This document shows, piece by piece, positions 12,586-24,631 of a DNA stretch of 64,000 nucleotides. The notes below the pieces were generated by a model, which searched no databases, was not told the DNA's origin, and was given only the letters and a program-made list of their open reading frames with translations. Positions within the stretch are counted from its first letter, which is position 1. Every line of letters starts with the position of its first letter. Source of the DNA: Allacma fusca (taxonomy: Eukaryota > Arthropoda > Collembola > Symphypleona > Sminthuridae); assembly GCA_947179485.1 (NCBI GenBank), contig OX359248.1:49114847-49178846 (forward strand), given 5' to 3'. The translations under genes were made by a program, and so were the position numbers.

Positions 12586-13033
12586 CTCTCGTATCATATC
12601 CTTAATAGCCAGAGCTGACTTCATCCCGCGAGCACACCTGTCATCGAGGAAAACTGCTCGTTAATCACTATTTTATTGCAAATGATCTGTCGACTATATT
12701 AATGACTTGAGAGTCGTAAATACATCCCGCTTAATGTAAATCCCAAGTACATTACAACAGTCACAATATGAACTGTCCCAAGTACAATGGATCTTTTTTA
12801 TTGATGGTAATCTCCCATTTATTATTTTCAATTAAAAAAAAAAATAACCAGGTGGAAAGTTTTTTGAGCAGTCAAATTTAGAATGATGTGTGTTCTTCCC
12901 AGATAAATATATGCTGATTCTGTTCCCTGAGTGAGGAGACAGAATAAGTGTACTCAATTTATCACACGGGGTCTGGGACAAAGTCACTTTTGTTTTTTTT
13001 TCTACACACAGGAGTAATTAACGTCCAACTCAC

Positions 13034-13108
13034 CCCGATGATGGCATTCAATTCGGTCATCGTGACTTGCTTGGCTCGGTCCACTGCCGTCGCAACTTGT
13101 TGCTGATG
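13034..13108 (-). CDS. gro: groucho Q-domain exon HQQQV to NAIIG
   Basis: A 75-nt exon of 25 codons, phase 0 at both ends. It begins [15 protein letters not shown] and ends [10 protein letters not shown]. The acceptor is GTCTGTTCCCAG and the donor is GGG followed by GTGAGT. The AKQVT-ELN-IIG block is diagnostic for the end of the Groucho/TLE Q domain. In the family the protein continues with QQ plus a proline-rich GP region. Here two different exons, at 11108-11137 and 9910-10123, could follow, and both start with codons for QQ. Joining to either preserves the expected IIGQQ junction. Confidence 0.96.
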
Positions 13109-13782
13109 CTGGGAACAGACAAGGAGACCATTTGGTTAACAACCGGTTTCACATCATTTTAAAACAATTAAGTTAGGATTTTTTATCCCAACCATTTGTA
13201 ATCCAATGGTACTTAGTAGCAGTAGATTGGAGTACTATATCCTACATATATCCATACATTTATTAGCATCCGAGTCAAAAAGAATGTCCTAATAAAATTA
13301 CGAGTCTCAGGAGCACACACACACACACATGTACATACATACATACATACGCTCTTGCTAACCATAAGAGACCTGCTGAATGCTCCTGTACTATAAAAAC
13401 ATCTCTCGTAATTTTTCTCGTTTTTTCTCATTAGCATTTCTTACAACCGCATTTCCCTTCCTTCCCTTTTAACACCCTTCATTTTTCTCGTTAGCTTTAC
13501 AGGCCTATTGATATTTACCGCCAATTACACAAATAATTAAGGAATGGATGTAAAAATATCAAATAAATCTGTACAGTAGACCCTCTCTACTACAACAGGA
13601 GTCTCAGAGTGCCCCGATGGGTGTGTATTAAGTATTTACGTAATAAATCCCAGGTCTGAATTGACAGTAAACACTTCATTTTGGCTTAATTATTAGGGCT
13701 TGAAAAAATTCCTGGGATGGGGCGTCGTAGTAGGGAGAGTCCACTGCATTCATTGGATTGTTGTATTACGATTATTCAAGTA

Positions 13783-13837
<55 letters not shown>

Positions 13838-13871
13838 CAATTAATACAAAAATACATACATATATACTCAC
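13109..13871 (-). other. gro: Intron between TEISKRLN and HQQQV exons (763 bp)
   Basis: Bounded by GTGAGT at 13871 and TTCCCAG at 13109. It holds an ATT trinucleotide tract at 13782-13837, a short CA tract near 13316 followed by TACA tetranucleotides, and a transposon-end-like CAGTAGACCCTCTC at about 13574. Confidence 0.88.
13782..13837. repeat. (ATT)18 microsatellite
   Basis: An uninterrupted ATT run inside the 763-bp groucho intron, about 35 bp from the TEISKRLN exon donor on the transcript side. Its length could affect splicing of that short intron. Confidence 0.92.
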
Positions 13872-13934
13872 CTCTTGCGAGAGGAACGGCAGGATTTGGG
13901 CAATGATCGCATTGAGTCGTTTGGAAATCTCGGT
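13872..13934 (-). CDS. gro: groucho Q-domain exon TEISKRLN
   Basis: A 63-nt exon of 21 codons, phase 0 at both ends. It begins TEISKRLNAIIAQ and ends LPFLSQE. The acceptor is TTTTTTCCAG with a good pyrimidine run and the donor is GAG followed by GTGAGT. The sequence is closer to vertebrate TLE (TEIVKRLN... PFLSQE) than to Drosophila Groucho, in which this stretch ends in LQAD, as far as I recall. The segment supplies the second helix of the Q domain, with regularly spaced I/L residues typical of the tetramer core. Intron 13109-13871, only 763 bp, separates it from the next exon and contains a long ATT repeat. Confidence 0.96.
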
Positions 13935-16900
13935 CTGGAAAAAAATAAAATAAAAAATGCACAGATGAGAAAAAAAAGTATTCATTAGTGAGATGATAAT
14001 TATGACTGGAACAATCCACACATTAATACACAATCATTCCTCGGCCATTTATTCCAGTAGCTCCGCCGCGAGAGACACGATATATATATGATTATTGAAG
14101 AACGTAAACAGTAATTAAGTGGAGCTGAGCAGGATGAGAGTCATTAAATTAGTAGGGGTTATTATGTACGAGGATGTATGTATTTGAGACCAGAGGATCT
14201 ATGTACATTATATATTATGTATGTCCATAGGGAGGAATTATATACATAATAATAATAACATGGTAATAATTATCATATGCACCAATGGAACAAACTACTC
14301 CTCCTCATAGAACATTATGCTCTAGCACTAAGTCCCATCCATAAGAGATAATGCTCACTTAAAAACACAGAAGTGTTCATGCTCACTGACTCCATTAATT
14401 GATTTCATGAGCGAAACCAGACGATAAAAATACTCGCACACAATTAAGCCCCGCATGTTCACCCTATAGGAGCTCCTTGGGTCTAGTATGGAGGGAGTTC
14501 TCGCTATAAGAGACCCCATCATAAGAGAGTTTTCTCTCTGAAGGAGAACAATTATTTGGAGCAAATTCCCACTCACTAGACCCCTAATGCTGAATGCTAA
14601 TTTCATTTTTTGAAAGCTTGTGTTACATTTGCAGAGTACAATTTTGTCTTGGTTTTGGGTCCCCCTTATATAGAGCGAGGTTCCTGTAAATATTCTGTTT
14701 TATTTGCTATATGTAATTACTATATTTCTATGGAATTATTATAGATAATTAGTCCCTAGTGTACTAATATATATATAAAGTGAACTCTCACTATAGGATC
14801 TCTCACATTTATAAGTCTATAATATGAGAGATGATCTCTACAAAAATTTTAGGGTTATTTATGGAAGTAGAAATTATAAACTGTGATACCTTGTCACAAT
14901 GTTAATTTTTTCCCCAGTGATAACAACCTGCCGCTGTGAGATTGGGATTGGGATTTATCCGAGGTGCTTCAGAATAGAGAGGAGACTGTATATATGAAAT
15001 GTAGTAGTGTAAAAAAGCAATCACTAAAATTTTTTAGTATGGAGCTATTACGACCGCAAAACCTCCCAAGGGATTTTTTAAAATGCGCCGTGGTCGTGGG
15101 TACTCATACCGTAGGTTTATAATAGGATATTTATCCATATCCTATAACGTTTATACATTCGTATATATAGATAGATATGTATATTTATAAAATACGTCAG
15201 CATACGTGGATCCATGCCTCTGTGAAAATATGGTACGTGCAATCAGTAGCTGTCATTCCGAGAGATAGGGGAAACCACCGTGGATTTTTACAACCTTCGG
15301 ACCGACATACAAGGAAAGCAATAATATTATTATTATCACAAACTCATTGACACCATCAAAAGGGGGGCAAAAAAAAATCCCATGAAATCTCTACCCACAC
15401 TTTTACAACCACCTCTTGGAATTATTATTAAAGACTTACAGCGCGAGACCAGTCCAAATCATAAATCTGACGCTTTTTTTACGACCCAAGCCTTTCCAAC
15501 AAGGAGCAGAGATATATAGCTACTGTTTTTAAAACAGTAATTTTAAGGAACCCCCAACATTACCCTTAATTATTACATATGCAGACGAGCACACTCCCAT
15601 ATGCAACGCATATTAGGGCTCCAAACCACTGCAACTCATATAAATGAAGTGGAGGTTCCATGTGAGGCAGCCGTATAAAAAAAAAACACAGTGTAAAAAC
15701 GAATGAAGAAAGAGATTTCAGAGGGATTTTTCTCCGCTTAAATTTAATACAGAGGCTTTAAATCCTCCCAATAAGCTTCCATATGGGGAATTTAATTTAA
15801 TTTTTTCCGCTCTGCCAATATGCAGGATCCCCTAATATAGAGGATCCAGGACAGGGTATCTACACATACACATACACAAGTATAGGGATTACAAATGTAT
15901 ATCCCCCTTTTGGATTTGATACTGGGAGTGAGTCGCATAAACGTAGAAAATACACAGTTTGAAATAAGTAAATGCATGTATGTATCTACATATCTATGTA
16001 TATACGGGGGAAAAAAGGAAACGCCAAGTCGTTCCGTAATCCCTAATAATTGCGGGGCGAATCCCCTATAAAATATGATGTAGGAGGAGAATATTAATTT
16101 AAGCAAACAAAATATTCGGTTCATATTTAATGCTCGGATCCACCGCACTTAACTCCAAAGCTTATGTCAACAGAGGCGATAATGGGTGACAAATTCCTCA
16201 CTCGCATGCATCTCCACGAACCCATGTTCTTACAGGGGGAGCAGAGCTCTTGGACTGTTTTACTCTGCTCTTCAGTATATACAGACCCTCAGTTCTGTGT
16301 ATTGGGCAAGGCTTCAAATACGTACATACAGCCTTTGTAAAATTACAATTACAATTTGATGTAGATATCTGCAGATGTAGATATCTATCTATAGCAGATC
16401 TCTATAATAAAAACCCAGTCCTCAGTCATATACTGATCACATGGTTCTTTAGCCCTGTTTTTCCAGCAGACTTTATTATTCTACAAGAAATTAATATATA
16501 CAAGTAACCAATGCCTTATAAATGGTATGTTGACAAGCACTAAACAATATTATCCTTCCTATATGTACATAGATACTCACGGGTCCATGGAACTCTGTAT
16601 ATGCCCTTGCCCTTATATGGGCTGGGACCATAGAGGAAATGTGAGTGTACATACGCAGAAGTTGCTTTTGTCACCGGAATGAATTTCCTCTCCATAAATA
16701 ACAACGACTCGCTCTTCCCTCCATCACGCCCTTCCAGTTCGTTAAACTACAGCAAACAGAGGCGAATTATCCGGAAAATCAATAGACTTGTCCAAAAGTC
16801 GGGGAAAAAGTGTGCTCCACCAACACCCACGCACACCACACACTATCGGAGGTCTGAGCGGGAGGGAAATCTTTAATAAGTATTTATACATATCTAATTA

Positions 16901-17645
16901 TATCTAAGGAAAAATAAACCAAGAGTGTGAACCGTACTTGATAGAATGATAGACTATTTTTTCCTTCGAATCTCATACAACCTACATCCTCACTTTTAAA
17001 TTCCATTGATTTAGGAGAGATCTTCCTGTCAATATAAATTTATGTAAAAGGAGTAGAGGGATGAGAAGTCTACTTACAGCTGGAAGAAAACTGGAGAAAA
17101 ATCATGGTTTTTCTCCACACACACACACAGGGGTAGAGAGAGAGAGAGAGAGAGAAAAAACAGTTTAGATTTGAGATTGATTTCATGGGTAACAAAAGGA
17201 AGGAAGAGGTTATGCCTCTTGGAAAAAGCCTCTTTCCCGACACTCTGTGTATAACTTGTGCATAGCAAGGACTGCTCGGGGAAGGCTGGCTCAATTGATA
17301 GATTCGCCTGTCACAGATTCCTTAGAAAACATGGATTTCAATCGAGTGGAAAAAATCCGGGAGAAAATGCACTCCGACAAGACAAGACGGACACATCTTA
17401 CCATCTTTACCTATCTATCAATCCGAGGACCCCACTTGCACTGAATTTCCTTATAGGCCCTCCCTCACACACACTCTCCTACACTCTGTAGGTACGAGTC
17501 ACTTTTGTATATATGGGGAAGTATAGATACAGACATTTTATAATATAGGTTTGACTCTATATCTCTGAGAACCAACTGCTCCTTAAGGATTGCTTACATA
17601 GCTGAAAAAAGCGATTCATTTTATTTCCTCGGATTTATTTTCCTT

Positions 17646-17716
17646 CGCTCTCTCTCTCTCTCTTTTTTTTTTCTCTCTCTCTCACTATTTCTCTCTCTCA
17701 CTCACTCACTCCCTCC
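17646..17716. repeat. Compound CT/T/CTCA pyrimidine tract
   Basis: CT repeats, a poly-T run, more CT, then CTCA and CTCC units. Confidence 0.85.
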
Positions 17717-17774
17717 CTCTCCTTTTTCATGCTTCCTTGCTCCAGTGGAGTTGGAGTTAGTAGTACTAAACGAG

Positions 17775-17799
17775 GGAGAGAGAGAGAGAGAGAGAGAAA
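17775..17799. repeat. (GA)n tract
   Basis: About 12 GA units; complementary to the CT tract at 17646. Confidence 0.85.
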
Positions 17800-19749
17800 A
17801 CATTGTACTATATGGATCACCATTTGCTGAGAGAGGAGCGGGATTGAGGGGAAAGCTACACACAGGGTAAGGATGGGATGTGAGATAGAAAAATACTGGT
17901 TTGTTTCCACATTTCTCTTCCATTGTGACGCCTCCAGCGCTTACCTTCATCCATGTACTCAGCTTGGCTGAGTAGTCACAGCTTTCCTCCTGAGTACCTC
18001 AGGGATGAGGGAGCTACATACATGAGTGTATGGCTTGTATGTACAATGTGTATATCTATAAATGTGACTCTATGGACTGGCACTATAGATTGTAATCCTT
18101 CATGGGTACAACTAGTATAGAGTGCATAGCGTGGGGATGTGGGGAATTGTTGGAGAGGTTTGAATATTCTCTGAAATTTTAAACTTAATTGTTCCTTGCA
18201 TACAAAGGTGGGATTGCTTATATGTAGATATGTACGTATGTAGATATGTACAGAGTGCGGTATTAAATATAGAGCTGTCTGCATCAAGCTACGTAGAATA
18301 TCTGAGTGTAATTTTTCCTGTGTGGAGGGAACGAGATGCAGGGCTGTTAAAAGGTATTTTTCTTGTTTTATAAATCCGACGGCCCGCCTCTGACTGGATG
18401 CTGGGCTTGTAGTTTATTAGGGGAGCATTATATTACATATGTAGAGGAAAAGCTAAGAAAAGTTTGGAAGAGTGCGCTCTCCTCTCATACAGACTTGTGG
18501 CCAGAGTCAATATTGGCTCAGCTCACGACGGCAAGGGAAGAGCAGGTAATATGTCGGCTGTGTTTGCTCTGCAAACAAAGATGTTCCATGTTTATGAAGG
18601 TACAAGGAGTAAGCCTATAGGGACTTTGTCTCCATTGTGCATAGAGATCCTCCCGCTTGTATACACAGTAAATGATGGGATGGATAGGTGTATGTTTATA
18701 GCTATATAGGCATATACATATGTATCTATATGTAGGTATACATTGGTACGAGCCCAAATGGATCTTCCCTTATAGGAAGTTAAATAGCCCAACTGGTATT
18801 GAACAAGTATAGGGGAAGAGGAAATAGGGAAATCATTTCATGAACTTGTTCCTCCAAAAACTTTTCCAAACTGCTAAGTACACATTGGGAAAAAGGACCC
18901 AGGCATATGGAAATCCCTTTTAGCGCGGAGTTCCCAGGGCTTATATATGTAGGTACATACGTAGGTAGAATCAAATAGATAATGTGAGGAAAGACTCGGG
19001 ATTTTACATATGTGGGAACAATGCGTCCTTATAGGGAATTCATAGGTCTATAAGTGCCTAGGTAGATATAGGAGAGGATCCTGTATTTTCCTCTGTGTAA
19101 CTAACTAATGTGACTGAAGGAAAAGGTAAATAAGGGATTTTTCAAGATTTTTCTGGAGAGTTGAAAAAATTCAAATGGGGCATTTTAAATCAAAATCCAG
19201 CCTCTACTTTGTGTATACTCGTTATATAAGAATTCCTTTTTGAAGAATACTGGGATTTTGCTGACGGTATTATTTTAAAAAAAAATATTTACAATAAAAT
19301 TATATTTTTTAAAATTCAAATTCAGCTTGTTTTTTTCAATCAGGGCTTCAACATCAAGCCGAGGAATAAATACTGTACAATGTACGAATTTTTAGGATAT
19401 GTCACTGTGTTTTATTCATAAATCATTATGTATTTATATATAAGGGATTTCAAGACAAAAGGAAGATCAAGGAGCGTGCTGATGCCAAAGCGTAGTTTAT
19501 AAAAATCGATCGAGAAGTTATCTTCTGAGCTTAGAATTCAATTGAAATTGTAATCGACTTTGGAAATCTGTTCAAAGGTAATTTTCGGAGGGAAGACTTT
19601 GAAGAGGGTTAAGTAATGATCCTATATACTAAAAGCTGTTTTTTTATCCCCCTACATATGTATGTATCTATGTAGATATATGAAGGTAGCACGAGGGAAG
19701 AAATCTTAATCTTCCCCTCAAGGTTTGTTTCTCTCCTCTCATTCTCATT

Positions 19750-19820
19750 CTCTCTCTCTCTCTCTCTCTCACTCTCTCTCTCTCTCTCTCTCTTTCTCTC
19801 ACTCTCTCTCTCTCTCTTCC
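19750..19820. repeat. (CT)n microsatellite with interruptions
   Basis: About 35 CT units with CA and TT interruptions. Confidence 0.9.
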
Positions 19821-22800
19821 TCTATGCCTTCTTCCAGTATCATGAACTTGATCTCTAATGACTTGTTAATCCTGTTATAAATGTTTCCTATATGAGCAGC
19901 CCCTTATCTTATGCAATCGGGGAGGAAAGGGAAGGAGCGTTATCTTGTTCCAAGGATGGGCTTATGTCCCTCAAAGCTACTGCACTTCCTCATGAGCTTT
20001 CAGCCTGGGATCTTATTAGCAGCTGACTTTAAGATGATTACTCATGACAAAACTATCAGGGCGGATAAATTTCTATGATTGGAGGACTTCCTCTAAATAA
20101 TTCTATCCATAGGGAGACACTGCACTTCCCTTCCACGAGCCTCTCCAATTTCCCTACATCCCAGTTAATTGTGAGCAATAGCCTTGAACGTAACTTAACT
20201 TCAGATTTGAGCCCCCTCAAATTTTGTACAAGCACTGACTTCCAGAACGCCTTAAATAAATTACTGGGAAGCCTTCAGATCTTAAAATTATTCAAAATCC
20301 ACATTTTGCAAAATCATACAAAATACAAACAACGTCTGTCTGCTGATTTTCTGAAGCACAGATTCGAAACTGTTTCCCCTCCTTAGGGACTTCGTCAATG
20401 CTGTTTTACTGTGTTACGTAACTTGAGGTTATGCTATTATGTCAATATGTGCTTTGGTAACCGTAAATATTCTCAACATTTGATTTCCACAGGTTTGGGT
20501 GGAATCCTCACTTCTGCTTGCCTTCCTTTGTACGGAATGTACATACGTGCATATCTACAAATGTTCCCACAGTGCAGTAAACATCACGTATTTAAATACC
20601 CCCTCCGAGGCACACACCCCAGAGCTTTTCCGGTGTGGAGAGGGAGGAAAGGAGCAGAAAGTCAGAAGAAAAGCATCCTCACTTCCATACAGGAGCCAGC
20701 CTTCCCAGCATATGTGGATACATATGTAGGTACATATGTTGATAAGGCAGAACGGAGAACGGTAGTGTTGATGTAGAATGGAATTCCCGGCCCTTATCAC
20801 CACTCACATTTCACTTTCCACAGCGGAAACAATCACCCTCCCCGTAATGCATACTTCAGCTCAAGCCTTTAGTACTCATACCTACACCCAAGTGCACATT
20901 ACACAATCCTCCCGTATCTTGAGTACATAGAAATTCCCCAGCTACTTACCATATGCGTAAGTGCACAGGACTGAGGATCTTTTCGTTCCCAAATGTCTAT
21001 CCCGCTTGCATATAGGGCTAGCCCCGAAATAGCATGCAGACATTGTGCAATAACAACTCTCCCATTATTCCCCATTGTATCGCCTTGTAAACATGCGTGT
21101 CCGTGTCAGGGCCGTGTTTATGAATTTGAATAATACACCTCCCATATCTACAAATCCAATGTGCAGAGGAGGGGGGGGGTGTGTGTAAGCGTTATATGGG
21201 AAGCTCAGACTTCCAGTCATTACATTCCCGTTAGATTCAATCCCGAGTAGAGAGAGAAATGATTGGGCCGGTGCACACAATGTAGCAATTTATTAAATAT
21301 GTATGTGTCATGTTGGGGGATAGATCCAGAGTGAGAGAGAGAGAGAGAGTTTTGTAGGTGAAAAGTGTTATACTTGAGAGAGTCTGGGTTCTCGGGCTGA
21401 GGCCCTCGGAAAGTAGGGAAGAGTGGAAGAAGATAAAGCGGAGGAAGGGAAAGTACAGCAATTCTCATCTCATAAAAGTCACACTTGAGGGGGATCCGGC
21501 CCTCGTATCATTTGTAATGGAAGTACAGTGGGAATGGCACTGGGGCATATGGACTGTTGGGAAGTATGAAGTCATGCTATAAAGTACAAGCTGGATAGGA
21601 GTTAATCTTGGATATGCCGGGCCCTGGGCCTAGACAAGTCCTGTGTAGGTGTAGTGAAAGTACTGTCTCCATAAGGACTTATACTATTGTGTCTGTGGAG
21701 GATAACTACACCTTATGTTTTTATGGAAGAGCTCCATGTTACTATTCAAGCGTATTAGAGATTCTTTCAGAGCCATTTGTACGCTTTTTGATTAAGATTA
21801 GAGGGAACTTTTACCATCATCATGTTTGCTTTCTCTTCCCTCACTGGAAAGGAGGCGAGAGATGGGCGGGAGAGATGGGAAAACATAGATATCTAGTATT
21901 TATACGTCCAAACATAACTAGGGCTATACAGTGGACTCTCCCCACTATGGGATCCATCTCCAGAGCACTTTCTCCATATACGGTCAAAAATATGGGACAA
22001 AAATTCTATTCCTAAAGATATATCCCTATATGGGAACTTTCCCCCAAGATTTTTATAACAATAGAGCGGAGGATCTCACAACCGAAATTTTGAAGCTTTT
22101 CAAAGCCTTGCTTTTGTAAAGTGGGTCGTCTGTACAGGGAGGAGATGCTGTGAGTGTGGGACAAAGATAGATATAGTTATCTGTATGGAGTTTCTGTCTA
22201 TAGCTTTTATACTTTTATTGCACAATTGTCCTATTACGGACCCATTGTACAATGTACCGTGAGCGTACATATCTATATGAAACATTGGCTCCAATCCTCC
22301 AGTACACTCTTGCTACAATACATTCCTTTAAAAGAGCAATTTTCCTATTTCTATAGGAACAAGATATTCTCCTTTTAGTCCAAAGTTAACTTTCCTCCCC
22401 AACTCCGAAAACTACAGACTGGAATATACAGTAGTCTAAGAGGAGGACTTACTTGTATGTTATAGACATGTAGATAAGTATAAATTGTACAATTCGTAAT
22501 ATGTAACTGTCCACATGGAGAAAATCTGGAGAGCATTTCTGGGGAAGGAGTTCCTCAGCCCAAGTATCTACATATACATATGTAGCTACATACATACAAG
22601 TACGGGAACAACAGAGGTCAGGCCAATGTGTGGGACAGTGTGTGAGGGAAGAAAATCCGTTCTTGATACACTATACCATATTATTAAGAGGAAGATCCTA
22701 TAAAGGGAAAAAATTACGCCAATGCCAGATCTCCTCTTTATATTCTTCCTATCCTGTAGATTCTTATGTATCTTCACATAAGTTGTGTAGATAGATATAG

Positions 22801-24159
22801 ATCCTAGAGCACAATAGATTTTTTTCCCTCCCCTGTCTGCGTCAATGCTACACACAATGAGTTTAATGTAGCGATATTTTTTCCCCATTACCGTCCCTCT
22901 TTTACTCTCTACATTTAGTACGGCTGGATGTATCTATCTATAGCCAAGTGTCTATTCCCAAGGCTTCTTCTAAAAGGTAGCGTGAGGCTCCTCAAGAAGA
23001 TCCGAATCGAGGTTATCTATGTAATGGCTCGTGGTAAAATTTTATGACCGTCAGCCCCATAGCATCCCTATATATAAATACATATATGACACAACGACAT
23101 CAAATCACATTGAGGATGAGAACACACCACAGACAACAACCTCCGCCAACTTTGTGGAATTGCGAGACTTTTTTTCCCCTCTTTTGTGTTCCTCCTCCCC
23201 CCCTCCCCCCTCCCCTCCCACATCCCCCTGAAATAAGAACACAGAGATACATACGTAATTATCTATCCATCCCTGGCTTAGTACACAAAACCAGGAGTAC
23301 CTAGTGCCAGATTTCTCCTTCCTTATTTACACCCATGCACCCTTGAACTACCTTCCGCTAATTTGGAGACAAATGCAGAGCTTGTGCCGCTGTCTAACTA
23401 GCTACACAATGATAGTATTTTGTAATTAATAACTATTGTATAGGTAATAATAATTGAATGAAACACATCCCGACGGCGAGGAGGAACACTCTCAAAGAGA
23501 TTCCCCTTTTGGCGGTGAGCGCTCAAGGAAAATAAAAGGGGGAAAAAAGCAACAATAAAACCAAATGAGTAGCTTAAAGAGAGGAGGAAAGTGTGAAAGG
23601 GGTCTTTTGTTCCCGGCTTTTTTCACACTAAAAGAATGGGCGGAGGGACCGTAAAGAAGGGGCTTGGAATTAATTACAATTTGTGAACACAATTTGTGAA
23701 CACTTTGTGTGTGAATACAATTTTTAAGGAATCCTCTCACATATCTATTGTAGAGAGGTATCCTTTGTATAATTTCTTTTACACGTAGAATCTGCCTATG
23801 ATCCTACTGAGAGTAAATGTATTTACACATGTAGGGAGAGCCGTCCCAGGATTTCTCTATGCTACAAAAAAAAAAAAAAATTGGGAGATGCCTTTGCGCA
23901 GACCAGGTCGGTAAAATCAGACATTTGCAGTAATATAAAGTTTACACTGTATTTATACATAAGAGCAGTGTCCTCAATGTTTTTCCTTGAGTGGTGATAA
24001 AAAAAGATAGGATTTTTTTTACTGCACCCCAACTCATCTCCGGATCTACTATACGGACTTGTAAGTGAATTTTCCTCGTATTCAGGATATAATTTTATAT
24101 GGATTTAAATATATATGTAGAATTTATGCAAACATTTATATATACGTAGATATACTTAC

Positions 24160-24198
24160 CCTGGGACAGTCATAGTTACGGGAAGCCAGTTTGAGACA
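24160..24198 (-). other. Candidate 39-nt cassette exon in the 23-kb intron
   Basis: On the minus strand a pyrimidine-rich run (CCTTCTCCTCCCTTTTTC) leads into TTTACGAG, then 39 nt open in one frame (CLKLASRNYDCPR), then AGG followed by a strong donor GTAAGTATA. Both ends would be phase 0, so insertion between MHKQ and TEIS would keep the Groucho frame and add 13 residues. The acceptor ends in GAG, which is poor, and no known Groucho protein has this insert to my knowledge. It could easily be chance. Confidence 0.15.
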
Positions 24199-24583
24199 CT
24201 CGTAAAGAAAAAGGGAGGAGAAGGTCTATTGTGAGGAGACAGCCCAGGAGTTGTTTGTAATTGAAACCTTGCCGCCAAATGGACCATTAAAATTTATACT
24301 TGTTTGCATATAAAAGTAAATTATGTTTGCTCAGCTTACATAAAAGGTAAAATGTGCATTTACATCTCTCCAGCTCATTCAAATTTATTATCTCTGTCAC
24401 CTCTTACTCGCCTCTGAAACCCCACATGGTAGATACTCTCCAGTTCCTATAATTATTATGTACATAGTAGCATGAACAGCTACTTTACAAGCCCCGAGTC
24501 TTTTTTTTTTATCTTTTTTGCCAAAGGCTCCGTATGGTCGGAGTTATACAGAGTACATTTTAACTCCTCTGAGAAATTTTGAC

Positions 24584-24586
<3 letters not shown>

Positions 24587-24629
<43 letters not shown>
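24587..24629. repeat. (GA)21 microsatellite
   Basis: An uninterrupted GA run. Confidence 0.9.

Positions 24630-24631
<2 letters not shown>

Larger units (their letters stand above)
11138..13033 (-). other. gro: Intron between the NAIIG exon and the microexon (1896 bp)
   Basis: Bounded by GTGAGT at 13033 and TTCCAG at 11138. It contains two neighbouring foldback structures (11578-11635 and 11665-11728) and a perfect 12-bp palindrome at 12574-12585. The stretch around 12560-12760 is less repetitive than its surroundings and could be conserved noncoding DNA; no coding potential was seen. Confidence 0.85.

Noticed and set aside
15440-15466. Possible 27-nt minus-strand microexon (IYDLDWSRA) before GTAAGT
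   Set aside because: The acceptor side is A-rich (AAAAAAAGCGTCAG) with no pyrimidine tract; likely chance despite the open frame.
17942-18010. Donor-like AAG/GTAAGC with open frame ending STWMK on the minus strand
   Set aside because: No convincing acceptor or pyrimidine tract upstream; no similarity recognised.
20950-20970. Possible 21-nt minus-strand microexon (SCALTHM) before GTAAGT
   Set aside because: Too short to judge, purine-rich upstream, and such donor-acceptor pairs arise often in 64 kb.
21608-22015. 135-residue plus-strand open frame
   Set aside because: No recognisable domain; overlaps a CAGT-ended transposon-like fragment.
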